Origin: Ruminococcaceae bacterium YRB3002
GTDB taxonomy: Bacteria; Bacillota; Clostridia; Saccharofermentanales; Saccharofermentanaceae
Length of the DNA: 64,000 nt
Assembly: GCA_900099715.1 (NCBI GenBank)
Contig: FMTG01000003.1
Span: forward strand, 213,980 to 277,979
Direction: 5' to 3'
Shown here piece by piece: positions 54,073 to 62,335 of this stretch. The notes under the pieces are model-generated. The model was not told the DNA's origin. It saw only the letters and a program-made list of their open reading frames with translations, and searched no databases. A program made the position numbers and the translations under genes. The stretch's first letter is position 1. Each line of letters begins with the position of its first letter.

Positions 54073-54852
54073 TCACGCCTCCTGACGTGCTTTAAAGTAA
54101 ACTGTGATCCTGTAAGAGAGATAGAAGATAACCAGATCTGCGATCGGCGACAGATACGATGCCAGAGTAATCTCTGTCTGATACTTCGTATACCAGTTAA
54201 AGAATCTGACAAGGAACTCCTGCCTTTCCGATAACCAGCTCACATCCGCGAACAGCATAATACCGATAATGATAAATGCGAATAGGAGCATAAGAGCGAC
54301 CTTTGTAAGATTTCCCTTCTCCCTTCCGAGCAGAATATATAAAGGCAATTCTACCGAAGCAACCAGTATAAGCAGCGATGTTACAGGAATAACCAGCACC
54401 TCGCACATCCTGATCAGATCCAATCCCATTCCCGGTTCCGTAAACGCTGCCAGAATGATCCCGGCAATACTCAGTAAAGATATAAGGATATACGTAGCTA
54501 TCGTGATGAAAACATACTTCGAAGCAACATAACTGTTTGCTGAGACAGGCAGCGAAGACATATAGTTCTTTATCCTGGCACATGATGCATCTGATTCAGA
54601 TAATCTTGCACACCATACGTCGACGAAACCCACCATTATGACAATAATACAGATGTAGACAGTAACGAACATTAAATCCAGTATGTTTATTTCTGTGCCT
54701 GCTTCGTTATATGCAACAAAATCCATTTTTTCTGCAATACTGCCCGGGAAGATCACACGCAGGAAGCAGAGTAGTGCAATAGCTGACAGAAGTATGATAC
54801 AGATCCTCTTGCCTTTTATTGCAACGAAGTCTTTATACATTAATCCGCCCAT
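54073..54852 (-). CDS. ABC-2 type transporter permease
   Basis: 259 residues with six membrane helices: an N-terminal cytoplasmic helix YKDFVAIKGKRICII, then spans including LDLMFVTVYICIIVIMVGFVDVW, FITIATYILISLLSIAGIIL and a C-terminal DLVIFYLSYRITVYF. This is the clostridial ABC-2 permease layout next to a matching ATPase. The ATG at 54852 overlaps the preceding stop as TGATG and has AGGGGTGAG upstream. It pairs with the second permease as a heterodimer. Confidence 0.85.
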   Translation of the reverse strand: MGGLMYKDFVAIKGKRICIILLSAIALLCFLRVIFPGSIAEKMDFVAYNEAGTEINILDLMFVTVYICIIVIMVGFVDVWCARLSESDASCARIKNYMSSLPVSANSYVASKYVFITIATYILISLLSIAGIILAAFTEPGMGLDLIRMCEVLVIPVTSLLILVASVELPLYILLGREKGNLTKVALMLLFAFIIIGIMLFADVSWLSERQEFLVRFFNWYTKYQTEITLASYLSPIADLVIFYLSYRITVYFKARQEA

Positions 54853-55613
54853 CAGATCTCACCCCTCTTTCTCTCTGCCACACCGGTCGATACGAAATAG
54901 GATATGAGAAGACAGACTGCTGCCGCACATGCTAATATGAACCATCTGTTTTCCAGAAAGATGAGACCGTCTGTGATAAGTTCCGTAGTTTTCATCGCAC
55001 GCATAGCATCAATTATCCTGCCAGATGCACTGATGATAAAAACTGCCGTCATAATAAGCAGTGCGATTATCCTGACAGAATCAGCATTATTCATCTTCAG
55101 CAAAAAGATCAGTATCATCTCCAAAGCAGAGAAGATAAGGATCAGAGATGCCGCTGACAGAACAAGCCCGGCGAAATCTCCTAATGTCATGATGTCAGTG
55201 AACAAAGATAATATAAATGACAGTGCGAGACTTATCACTGTTCCAGTCCCGCAAGTCAGGAACAGCGTTATAAATCTGGCGGTAACGCGCTGCTTTACAG
55301 ATAAAGGAAGTGCACCTGCAACGGCCTCAAAACCGGAATTCTTATCAGCTTCAAAAGCCAATGTCAGTGTATCTCCGATCGTGGCCAGAGGCAAAATAAC
55401 CATAACCGCTACCGCATACCAGAGCATGTGTACAGGCGACATCTGCAGATCTGTTCCGCCGGCAAGATACTCCCGCTCAGCAAGAGCAATATTACCGCAA
55501 CGTGCAGATATCAGTGCCATGACTGTGATCACAAATGACGACACAGTCACAAAGACAAATGTTGCACGCATCTTTCTAAGACTCATGAGATCTTTTATGA
55601 TCAATCCCTTCAT
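54852..55613 (-). CDS. ABC-2 type transporter permease
   Basis: 253 residues with six predicted membrane helices, beginning KGLIIKDLMSLRKMRATFVF. It resembles the other permease in layout (a cytoplasmic start, then paired helices with a wide loop after the first). It directly follows the ATPase gene by 5 bases and overlaps the next permease. Together they form a small ABC exporter of unknown substrate, most likely a peptide or a cell-envelope-active compound, judged from the GntR/YtrA-type regulator. Confidence 0.85.
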   Translation of the reverse strand: MKGLIIKDLMSLRKMRATFVFVTVSSFVITVMALISARCGNIALAEREYLAGGTDLQMSPVHMLWYAVAVMVILPLATIGDTLTLAFEADKNSGFEAVAGALPLSVKQRVTARFITLFLTCGTGTVISLALSFILSLFTDIMTLGDFAGLVLSAASLILIFSALEMILIFLLKMNNADSVRIIALLIMTAVFIISASGRIIDAMRAMKTTELITDGLIFLENRWFILACAAAVCLLISYFVSTGVAERKRGEI

Positions 55614-55618
55614 GGCTG

Positions 55619-56488
55619 TTACCTCCTTGAAGAAGCAACGTAGAAGAGCATGATCTCTTCAAGACTTGCGCGGTCTATCACAAGTTCAGGATAGAGCTTT
55701 GCTGCCGCCTTTCTGTCGTTGATAAGGACATCAATGCCGAATGCACCTTCCTGAACATTAACGATAAGCGACTTGCTTATGCTGTCGAGTTCGTCTTTCC
55801 TGCATTTGAGGATGCCGTGGCTTTCCAATATCTCATCCTTATTTCCCTTGAGGAATATCCTTCCGCCATCAATGAAGACTACTTCATCTGCGATCTTCTC
55901 GAGATCTCCCGTTATGTGCGAAGAGATAAAGATGGAATGGTCCTCTTCCAGAACAAATTCACGGAAGATATCCAGGATCTCATTTCGCACTATGGGATCA
56001 AGACCTGCAGTAGGCTCATCCAAGACAAGCAGCTTAGCATTGTGGGACATGGCAACTGCGATCTGCAGCTTCATCCTCATGCCACGAGAGAAATCTCCAC
56101 ACTTCTTTTTTGAGGGAAGAGAGAACTTCTTCAGATAATCAAAGAACACCTTCTCATCCCAGTTCTTATAGATGTGCTTCATCATGATGTTGATGTCTTT
56201 GGCCGTCATAAACTCATGAAAGCCCATCTCGTCATATACAACGCCGATATCTTCACGAAGCCTCGGGGCATTCCCTTTTACATCCTCGCCGAAAAGTCTG
56301 ATCTCACCGCTGTCCGCTCTGATAACGTCGAGCAGGATCCTTATGGTCGTCGTCTTACCGGCACCATTCTGACCGATAAAACCGCAGACAGAGCCCATAG
56401 GAACATCAAAGCTTATATTATCGAGCTTAAAATCACCATAATCCTTTACGACGTTATCAAGCTCAATAACATTCGTATAATTATCCAT
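55619..56488 (-). CDS. ABC transporter ATP-binding protein
   Basis: 289 residues with all nucleotide-binding motifs: Walker A GQNGAGKTTTIRIL, the signature FSRGMRMKLQ (SGGQ-type), Walker B LLVLDEPTAGLDP and the H-loop SSHITGD. The N-terminus starts NVIELDNVVKDYGDFKLDN. A C-terminal ~80-residue domain follows, as in bacitracin/antibiotic exporters of the YtrB/BcrA class. It is the first transporter gene after GntR. Confidence 0.94.
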   Translation of the reverse strand: MDNYTNVIELDNVVKDYGDFKLDNISFDVPMGSVCGFIGQNGAGKTTTIRILLDVIRADSGEIRLFGEDVKGNAPRLREDIGVVYDEMGFHEFMTAKDINIMMKHIYKNWDEKVFFDYLKKFSLPSKKKCGDFSRGMRMKLQIAVAMSHNAKLLVLDEPTAGLDPIVRNEILDIFREFVLEEDHSIFISSHITGDLEKIADEVVFIDGGRIFLKGNKDEILESHGILKCRKDELDSISKSLIVNVQEGAFGIDVLINDRKAAAKLYPELVIDRASLEEIMLFYVASSRR

Positions 56489-56500
56489 AATTACCTCTAA

Positions 56501-56884
56501 TTAATCCATTTGCTTCTCATCGTACAACAGGTCGATCATTTCCTTGAGCTCGTCACGGGTTACTTTACCGATGACTGCTTTGTCACAGGCTTTATCCAGA
56601 AGTTCCTGGATCTCAAACATCATGTTTTCCTTTACGATGTCGCTGTTTACGGCCTTGACATAACTGCCCTTGCCGGTTACAGATTCAATAAACCCGTCAC
56701 GCTCGAGATCCTCGTACGCCCTCTTTGTCGTGATGATACTGATCTTCAGTTCTTTTGCCAGTACCCTCATGGATGGCAGGGCTTCCCCTGCCACCAGTGC
56801 TCCTGTCATGATCTGACTTTTGATCTGCTCCTCGATCTGCTCATATATGGGCACACCGGAAGTATTGCTGATGATGATATCCAT
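56501..56884 (-). CDS. GntR-family regulator, YtrA subfamily
   Basis: About 127 residues, short as YtrA-type regulators are. The winged helix-turn-helix has GVPIYEQIEEQIKSQIMTG, ALPSMRVLAKELKISIITTK and GSYVKAV, then a short effector/oligomer region. YtrA proteins repress ABC operons for cell wall stress or peptide export. The ATG at 56884 follows GAGGCAGGA; the 24 codons upstream are not used. A 25-bp palindrome covers its -10, so it is likely autoregulated along with the ABC genes. Confidence 0.9.
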   Translation of the reverse strand: MDIIISNTSGVPIYEQIEEQIKSQIMTGALVAGEALPSMRVLAKELKISIITTKRAYEDLERDGFIESVTGKGSYVKAVNSDIVKENMMFEIQELLDKACDKAVIGKVTRDELKEMIDLLYDEKQMD

Positions 56885-56965
56885 TCCTGCCTCTTTGCAA
56901 CTGCGCCTGTTGCATCGGATCTGACGTCTCCCGCGCGCCGAGAGTCTTCTCCGCATAAACTAATT

Positions 56966-56990
56966 AGTGTATATACACATTATATACACT
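56966..56990. promoter_or_regulatory. Palindromic operator of the GntR operon
   Basis: AGTGTATATA (56966-56975) and its perfect complement at 56981-56990 are separated by 5 bases, a 10-bp inverted repeat typical of GntR/YtrA sites. It overlaps the -10 box of the operon promoter. Confidence 0.75.
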
Positions 56991-57006
56991 TGGCGGATGG
57001 TGTCAA
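56979..57006 (-). promoter_or_regulatory. Consensus sigma-A promoter of the GntR-ABC-CPBP operon
   Basis: On the minus strand TTGACA (57001-57006) and TATAAT (56979-56984) are both perfect, with a 16-base spacer. A repressor on the overlapping palindrome would block RNA polymerase. Confidence 0.8.
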
Positions 57007-57015
57007 CCGGTTATT

Positions 57016-57741
57016 TCATTCCAACGGCATGTAATCTGTTATTAGATCCTCTTCATATTCATGTCTCCAGGCATCCTCTTCTGCAGAATACCATTCGCTT
57101 ATCCGGTTAAATCTGTAGTCTGTCCAATAAGACTGCTCGATAACATCTGTCTGTATGCATTCTCCGATACCCGCCCCACTGTACGGATAATCAGGATTGC
57201 CATTCCGCTCTGTAACAATGTAGTAGTAAGACTTATTCTCCGATTCCTTTGTCGGCAGTTGAAAATTCCGCCAGACACCAACAGCATCCCACAATCTCGG
57301 ACCGTAAGGAGACCTGATGTAGGTTGTCTCGAACTTGAACGTTATGTACTTCTTGTGATCCTCCTCACGATACAGGATGCCATCCACTGTCCTCGGCACA
57401 GTCAGGTTCTCGCTGACGAACAGCTCCACATTACGCAGTTCTATCGGGGAATCCTCACCGAAAACAAGTGTCACAAAATCCTCCGCCTGATAGTATCCCA
57501 TATAGCAGAGCATATTATCCGGATTGTATGATCTGTAATCTCCATTTGTTCTGATGTCGCCAAGTGCGTCTTCTGATACACTGTCTGCTTTGAAAGGGAG
57601 TACATAACGATATGTCACAGGCTGTTCTGTGGTCTGTGATGTGGTCTGTGGTGCAGGTATGTTTTTTGCCCATGCACACCCCGGGGTAAAAATCATTGCG
57701 ATGATCAATGACGTAATGATCAGACATAGTTTTTTCTTCAT
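57016..57741 (-). CDS. Hypothetical lipoprotein
   Basis: 241 residues. The signal peptide (KKKLCLIITSLIIAMIFTPGC) has lipobox TPGC, so the protein is exported and lipid-anchored. After a Thr/Gln/Pro linker the domain is rich in Tyr and aromatic residues (YRSYNPDNMLCYMGYYQAED, YIRSPYGPRLWDAVGVWRNF). I do not recognise it. GGAGACTGATGCT precedes the ATG. It ends 10 bases before the GntR promoter -35 and is divergent from the diguanylate cyclase gene. Confidence 0.75.
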   Translation of the reverse strand: MKKKLCLIITSLIIAMIFTPGCAWAKNIPAPQTTSQTTEQPVTYRYVLPFKADSVSEDALGDIRTNGDYRSYNPDNMLCYMGYYQAEDFVTLVFGEDSPIELRNVELFVSENLTVPRTVDGILYREEDHKKYITFKFETTYIRSPYGPRLWDAVGVWRNFQLPTKESENKSYYYIVTERNGNPDYPYSGAGIGECIQTDVIEQSYWTDYRFNRISEWYSAEEDAWRHEYEEDLITDYMPLE

Positions 57742-57881
57742 AGCATCAGTCTCCGTCTCTTGATACCATTAATACATTTCGGGAACGGGTAATGTTGCAT
57801 TCAATAACTGATCAAAATGATGCTGAAAAAGCCCTCCGGCAGTTTTATCAAATCTATTTTAGATTATATGGAAGTTACGCA

Positions 57882-57890
57882 TGATATAAT
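57882..57890 (+). promoter_or_regulatory. Extended -10 promoter of the diguanylate cyclase gene
   Basis: TGATATAAT (TGn plus perfect TATAAT at 57885-57890) lies 17 bases before the ATG at 57908. No -35 match is seen at normal spacing. The same nine bases occur before the GH43 gene. Confidence 0.5.
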
Positions 57891-57907
57891 AGAAAGAGGT
57901 GTACAGG

Positions 57908-59374
57908 ATGAAGAAGAAAAGCTTACATTTTACACAGATCATCTATTCATTAGTCGTCGTATTTGGCGTCATCTTTCTGTCGCTCATTATTTCAGTTGTT
58001 CTCCTCAGGTCAGTAAAGCGCACCACTGAGGACAAGATCTCATATTTTATTGCTGCTGATGCTCATCAGATGGAGCTTAACGTCAATAGCTATCTTAATA
58101 ATGTGCAGCAGGTGACAGCACTTCTTTTCTCAGACAAGAACTACTACCTGTATGACTCAACAGACACTTCACTGAGCGATTACCAGAAGATACAGAATGA
58201 GACGCTGATCCTCAACAGGATCGTTGACCTTGGAATGATGAACAGTTTCTGTGATTTTGGTATAGTATACCCCAACGATAAATCCACCGGATGGATCTCT
58301 CAGGTCACCAATCAGATGTTCAAGGATGGCGGAATATATTCTTATTTTTCTTCAGCCATTCCGGGCGATAATCTCAAACAGGACGCGTGGATAATAAATG
58401 TCATGGGGAATTCCGACAGGATCTACTATGTAAAGAGACTTAATCCGAATGCGGTCTGTGTAGTATCTTTCTATATATCCGAGCTCGAGAATGTTCTTGC
58501 TGTTCCCAGTGAGCTTTCTGATATGACCGTCAGACTGGTGACCGGTGATAATCTCATTATCTATTCAACAAATGACAATGATGAAGAAGCAACACAGATG
58601 GATCCTTCGATCGCAGATATTATCGGAGATAATGTAGGCATCACCGCTATCAATGATGAATATCTGATAACCTCCAACAAGCTCTCTAACGGGTGGAAGG
58701 TTGTCTGCTCTATTCCTACATCCGCGATCATGGCTGACCAGGTCGCAGCTACCAGGAACCTCATCGTTACAGTCCTGTTGATAACAATCCTGGTGGTTCT
58801 TACCATGCTGCTCATAACCAGCAAGCTCAATTATTCAGTTAAGGGAGTAGTTGACGATCTGGACTATAAGGCAAGAAATGACCAGATGACAGGTCTTCTG
58901 AACAAGAGTACTTTCAGAACTCTCGTGGAGAGCGATCTTGAAGCATATAACGGCAAACAGGCAATAGCATTTCTGATGTTTGACCTTGACAACTTCAAGA
59001 AGGTAAATGATGTTGCCGGTCACAAGTTTGGTGATGATGTCATTAAGAGAATGGGTGCTCTTCTGAGAGACGTTTTCGATGCGGAAGAAGCACTGATAGG
59101 CCGCATTGGAGGCGATGAATTTGCCGTTTACAAATCTTATCATGATATAAGCCGCGATGAGGCAGATAAAAGGATCCATGACCTGACCATGAGTCTGTAT
59201 GAGAAATTCGAGGCTGAGTTCAAGGAAGAGAGTGACAAATACCTTCTTACCGTATCAAGCGGCATACTCGTAACCGGTCCCGGCGAACACAAATTTGATG
59301 ACCTTTATCAGAAGACCGACGTGGCTCTGTATATATCAAAACGCAACGGCAAATCAAAGCCGACATTTATCTGA
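57908..59374 (+). CDS. Membrane sensor diguanylate cyclase (GGDEF)
   Basis: 488 residues. One membrane helix at about 8-33, an extracytoplasmic dCache-like sensor of about 245 residues and a second helix near 282-305 (NLIVTVLLITILVVLTMLLI) precede a GGDEF domain from about 325: DDLDYKARNDQMTGLLNKSTF, LFMFDLDNFKKVND-type DLDNFKKVND, and the active site RIGGDEFAVY. It makes cyclic-di-GMP from GTP. The RxxD inhibitory site five residues before GGDEF is absent, so product inhibition at that site is unlikely. The ATG at 57908 has GAGGTG 7 bases upstream. It is followed 10 bases later by a sugar-binding lipoprotein gene, suggesting joint sensing. Confidence 0.93.
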   Translation: MKKKSLHFTQIIYSLVVVFGVIFLSLIISVVLLRSVKRTTEDKISYFIAADAHQMELNVNSYLNNVQQVTALLFSDKNYYLYDSTDTSLSDYQKIQNETLILNRIVDLGMMNSFCDFGIVYPNDKSTGWISQVTNQMFKDGGIYSYFSSAIPGDNLKQDAWIINVMGNSDRIYYVKRLNPNAVCVVSFYISELENVLAVPSELSDMTVRLVTGDNLIIYSTNDNDEEATQMDPSIADIIGDNVGITAINDEYLITSNKLSNGWKVVCSIPTSAIMADQVAATRNLIVTVLLITILVVLTMLLITSKLNYSVKGVVDDLDYKARNDQMTGLLNKSTFRTLVESDLEAYNGKQAIAFLMFDLDNFKKVNDVAGHKFGDDVIKRMGALLRDVFDAEEALIGRIGGDEFAVYKSYHDISRDEADKRIHDLTMSLYEKFEAEFKEESDKYLLTVSSGILVTGPGEHKFDDLYQKTDVALYISKRNGKSKPTFI

Positions 59375-59384
59375 GGTAGATCAT

Positions 59385-60653
59385 ATGCGCAAACAGGTTA
59401 AAATGATCATTGCAATAATATTACTGGTATCAGTCCTTGCATCATGCACCTCAGATTTATCCAAGGTAAGGATCAGTTCCCAGGAGCATTCCACGGTAAT
59501 CTCAATGTCCTGGTGGGGAAACGATCCCAGACACGAATATACTCTTGAAGGACTATCGCTGTTTCAGGAGAAGAATCCGGACATTGTCGTCAATCATTCT
59601 TATGGTGTCTGGAACGGATATGAGAGAAGATATCTCATGCAGATGGCTTCACACAACAACTGCGATGTAATGCAGATCAATTACGCCTGGCTCTCCGAAT
59701 ATTCTGAAGACGGTACGGGTTACTATGACATCAACAAGCTGGCTGATCAGATCGATCTGTCTTCATTCACAGAGGAAGACCTTGCTACCGGTACTAGAAA
59801 CGGACATCTTAATGCGCTTCCTATTGCCTACAATACAGTATGCTTATTCTATAATGCTGATATGTTTGCAAAATACGGGCTTGATATTCCCTCAACGTGG
59901 GATGATCTGTTTGATGCAGCAAAAGCAATGCGAAAGGATAACATCTACGTACTTGGCATGGTAAACAAGCATCTGTTTCTGCTTCTTAATGCTTGGTTCG
60001 AACAGACAACGGACAGGACTTTGTTTGACGATAACGGCAAGTATATCGGAAGTGCATCAGATGTAAAGATGATCCTCGAATTCTACAAAGAACTCTCTGA
60101 CAACAAGGTTATCATGCCACTTTATGATTTCAATGTGAGCAACCTTGAGGATGGTGCTGTAGCAGGTACCGTCTGCTGGACCAGCGATTCTATCAGATAC
60201 TGTCAGCCTGCGATCGACGAAGGAACGGATATAGTGATAGGAGATTACCTCCGTGTTTCAGAAGGTGACCAAAGCGAATGGTATATCAAACCTGCCACAA
60301 TGTATGCAATAAGCATTAACTGCAGCGATCCCGAGTCATGCGGACGGCTGGTGGATTTCCTGCTTAATGATCCTGATTTCGCGGTGCTTCAGGGAACAGA
60401 GAAAGGAGTCCCTGTGAGTTCATCCGCAAGGCAGGCGCTCCTTGAGAACGGAATGCTGTCCGGGATAGAATACCAAGCGGGTGAATTCATAAATGATAAT
60501 CTTCCGCATATGAACCTCATCAACCCGATGCTGGAGAATGCAGACTTCCAGGACACATTCAAGAGCGTCAGTGACAAATATATCTATAACGAGGCTACCC
60601 TTGAAGAGTCAGCCTCAGAACTGCATCGTGAGTTAATGAAGCTGGCGGGTTGA
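59385..60653 (+). CDS. Extracellular solute-binding lipoprotein (family 1)
   Basis: 422 residues. A signal peptide ends in the lipobox LASC. The mature part has two alpha/beta lobes as in carbohydrate-binding proteins of ABC importers: MSWWGNDPRHEYTLEGLSLF, LPIAYNTVCLFYNADMFAKY, PSTWDDLFDAAKAM, and a C-terminal FLLNDPDFAVLQGTEKGVPVS. No transporter permease genes are beside it, so it may serve the upstream sensor cyclase instead. The ATG at 59385 was chosen because TGAGGTAG precedes it; the 30 codons of frame upstream lie inside the cyclase gene. Confidence 0.9.
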   Translation: MRKQVKMIIAIILLVSVLASCTSDLSKVRISSQEHSTVISMSWWGNDPRHEYTLEGLSLFQEKNPDIVVNHSYGVWNGYERRYLMQMASHNNCDVMQINYAWLSEYSEDGTGYYDINKLADQIDLSSFTEEDLATGTRNGHLNALPIAYNTVCLFYNADMFAKYGLDIPSTWDDLFDAAKAMRKDNIYVLGMVNKHLFLLLNAWFEQTTDRTLFDDNGKYIGSASDVKMILEFYKELSDNKVIMPLYDFNVSNLEDGAVAGTVCWTSDSIRYCQPAIDEGTDIVIGDYLRVSEGDQSEWYIKPATMYAISINCSDPESCGRLVDFLLNDPDFAVLQGTEKGVPVSSSARQALLENGMLSGIEYQAGEFINDNLPHMNLINPMLENADFQDTFKSVSDKYIYNEATLEESASELHRELMKLAG

Positions 60654-60724
60654 GGACCATTGCAACTGCTTGTTTTATCACTTATACTGTTCGGGAAACA
60701 CTCGATATATCATGGAGGGAATAT

Positions 60725-61102
60725 ATGTGGTATTTAATATTCGGCGGACTTCTGGTCTTTGTTGGTTTTTATCTGATCATTAAATGTCTGCTCTCACGCA
60801 AGAAAGGCATTCATATGGATGCTCAACTCGTTGGCTTCTCTGAAGAAAGAGGCACTCAGTATCCGTTATTCAGGTTCTCATACGAGGGTGAGGAATTAAC
60901 GATCTCAGGCGGAGTTCCGGCTGACCCGGCCAAGTTCAAGCATGAGGTTGGCGAGAGTGTCAGGATCATATTCAATCCTTCCAACAGGAAATTCGTTGAT
61001 ATAGAGGGTTCTGCTACAGAATACCTGTATGGTATCGGATCGATCATTGGCGGTGCTGTTCTTATAGTTATCCAGCTCATGAAGATGGGCGTAATCGGAT
61101 AA
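60725..61102 (+). CDS. Small membrane protein, DUF3592-like
   Basis: About 125 residues: an N-terminal helix (WYLIFGGLLVFVGFYLIIKCLL), a beta-rich segment with YPLFRFSYEGEELTI, PADPAKFKHEVGESVRIIFNPSNRKF, and a C-terminal helix GIGSIIGGAVLIVIQLM. This helix-beta-helix form with the motif YPLF(R)F...VG..V.I.YNP is typical of DUF3592. Function unknown. GGAGGGAATAT precedes the ATG at 60725; the longer frame to 60650 overlaps the preceding gene. Confidence 0.78.
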   Translation: MWYLIFGGLLVFVGFYLIIKCLLSRKKGIHMDAQLVGFSEERGTQYPLFRFSYEGEELTISGGVPADPAKFKHEVGESVRIIFNPSNRKFVDIEGSATEYLYGIGSIIGGAVLIVIQLMKMGVIG

Positions 61103-61169
61103 CAGACACTATATGTTTGGTTGTCGTTTTTGTTGTGGTTGATCCTCTGGACTGCTAAGAGCGAACAAA

Positions 61170-61211
61170 GGGGTTGTCTCAAATGTGACTGGTTCACACA
61201 TGGACAACCCC
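61170..61211. terminator. Two-tier hairpin, possible terminator of the 144-aa gene's transcript
   Basis: GGGGTTGTC (61170-61178) pairs with GACAACCCC (61203-61211), and an inner TGTGA/TCACA stem sits between. On the minus strand a short TTTG follows. It lies after both the DUF3592 gene and the facing minus-strand gene. Confidence 0.5.
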
Positions 61212-61217
61212 CTAATC

Positions 61218-61315
61218 GTTTCCACTTTGCGGTAGGATTCACCGCTATAAATGTTCCCACTCACAGTAGGGTTCACTGCTTTCTATCGTTCCCACTTACA
61301 GTAGGGTTCACTGCT
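61218..61315. repeat. Three-copy tandem repeat, 35-bp period
   Basis: Units of about 28 bases at 61218-61246, 61253-61280 and 61288-61315 share a core like AGTAGGGTTCACTGCT. The last two differ at one base; the first is degenerate with one extra base. Spacers are 6-7 bases. It is a local repeat in a gene-free stretch of 272 bases. See findings. Confidence 0.75.
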
Positions 61316-61374
61316 TATGCAGAGCATAGCTAAGGATGAGGGCGTTGTCAATGTATTAGTATGATCATGTACGA

Positions 61375-61791
61375 TCAGCTATCCTCTGTATCAGAGGGGG
61401 TTTCATCCACATGGATATCATCACCTAAAAACCTCTGTTCGAGTATTTTCCTGTCATCATAGCTTTCTATCAATCTTTCATATTCAAGACTTCTGACATT
61501 AATGTCCACATCATCCTCCCACACAATCTTCGGATCGCCGATCAGTTGATAACCCCTCTTCTCGAAAAAGGCCTTCAGATGATGGTACCAAATCCTTGGC
61601 TCACACTGTTTCCCGCCAAGGGATACCAATTTATTATCCTTATCAAAGTACCACGGATTTAATCCGACGTTATCTGCACGGTATTCCGGCGGGCAGAAAT
61701 ATTCGCTGAACAACAAATAATCCTTCATGAGCTCCTTCGTTGGCTCCGGTACTAGTGTAAGTCTGTCCAATGCAATCATCAAGATTCCCAT
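61375..61791 (-). CDS. Hypothetical protein beside an XRE regulator
   Basis: 138 residues, cytoplasmic, acidic (VWEDDVDINVRSLEYERLIE, DDIHVDETPSDTEDS). It has no motif I recognise; segments such as YFCPPEYRADNVGLNPWYFD and GGKQCEPRIWYHHLKAFFEKRG look folded. The ATG at 61791 has AAGGAAGTGA upstream. It is divergent from the XRE gene and controlled by a near-consensus promoter whose spacer holds an operator, so it is the likely target of that regulator. Toxin or enzyme function cannot be assigned. Confidence 0.7.
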   Translation of the reverse strand: MGILMIALDRLTLVPEPTKELMKDYLLFSEYFCPPEYRADNVGLNPWYFDKDNKLVSLGGKQCEPRIWYHHLKAFFEKRGYQLIGDPKIVWEDDVDINVRSLEYERLIESYDDRKILEQRFLGDDIHVDETPSDTEDS

Positions 61792-61813
61792 AATATCACT
61801 TCCTTTCAAAAAT

Positions 61814-61826
61814 ATACCATTGGTAT
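61814..61826. promoter_or_regulatory. Operator 1, palindrome ATACCATTGGTAT
   Basis: A 13-base palindrome lying just downstream of the minus-strand -10 box, in the leader of the 144-aa gene. Identical to operator 2. Confidence 0.75.
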
Positions 61827-61830
61827 TGAG

Positions 61831-61859
61831 ATTATATACTATACCATTGGTATTTTCAA
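61831..61859 (-). promoter_or_regulatory. Promoter of the 144-aa gene
   Basis: On the minus strand TTGAAA (61854-61859) and perfect TATAAT (61831-61836) are spaced by 17 bases. The spacer contains operator 2. Confidence 0.7.
61841..61853. promoter_or_regulatory. Operator 2, palindrome ATACCATTGGTAT
   Basis: Identical to operator 1, 27 bp apart start to start. It lies in the spacer of the minus-strand promoter and overlaps the TTGGTA -35 of the XRE promoter, with a further half site TGGTAT at 61868-61873. Confidence 0.75.
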
Positions 61860-61876
61860 CAGTTAAATGGTATAAT
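61847..61876 (+). promoter_or_regulatory. Promoter of the XRE regulator gene
   Basis: TTGGTA (61847-61852) and perfect TATAAT (61871-61876) are spaced by 18 bases, ahead of the gene at 61908. The -35 falls in operator 2, implying autorepression. Confidence 0.55.
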
Positions 61877-61907
61877 CGTCTTATTCTTTACCAAGGGGGA
61901 TATATAT

Positions 61908-62246
61908 ATGCAGTTAGAGATCAATACCGAGCACCTAATCTCACTTCGTCAGGAACAAGGGCTCACACAATCTGAAGCAGCAAATTTGATTGGAGTTAGT
62001 CAGCCTGCTTATCAGAGATACGAGGCAGGTATAAGGACCCCATCTATTCAAATAGTTAAAGAGATGGCCAAAGCTTTCAATGTCTCTGTCTCATATATTA
62101 CCGGTAAGAGTAAGAGGAAAGCGCCGGATTTTATTACTATAGACAGGAACAAAGATCCACTTCTGTTCTCTATTGTTGAACAGTGCAGAGATTATGATGA
62201 TAAGCAATTGGAACGCATTCTGAAGTATTTCAAGAACATATCCTGA
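61908..62246 (+). CDS. XRE-family helix-turn-helix regulator
   Basis: 112 residues with a Cro/CI-type HTH near residues 8-62: LISLRQEQGLTQSEAANLIG, VSQPAYQRYEAGIRTPSIQ and EMAKAFNVSVSYITGKS. A short C-terminal tail follows. Palindromes overlapping its promoter fit a self-limited repressor. It ends before a terminator at 62336-62371. The source may be a phage-like or accessory module given the neighbouring IS element. Confidence 0.9.
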   Translation: MQLEINTEHLISLRQEQGLTQSEAANLIGVSQPAYQRYEAGIRTPSIQIVKEMAKAFNVSVSYITGKSKRKAPDFITIDRNKDPLLFSIVEQCRDYDDKQLERILKYFKNIS

Positions 62247-62335
62247 AATTGACTGTTCTATCACATGATGCTACAATAACCGCAGGAAAGGCACAGTCTG
62301 CAAAGACGGCTACCTTCCAAGGTAAAGTGATATCA

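Noticed and set aside
61218..61315. CRISPR array
   Set aside because: Spacers are only 6-7 bases, there are three repeats and no cas genes.
61121..61333. 70-codon plus-strand frame over the 35-bp repeats
   Set aside because: It merely translates the tandem repeat and hairpin region, without ribosome site or family resemblance.
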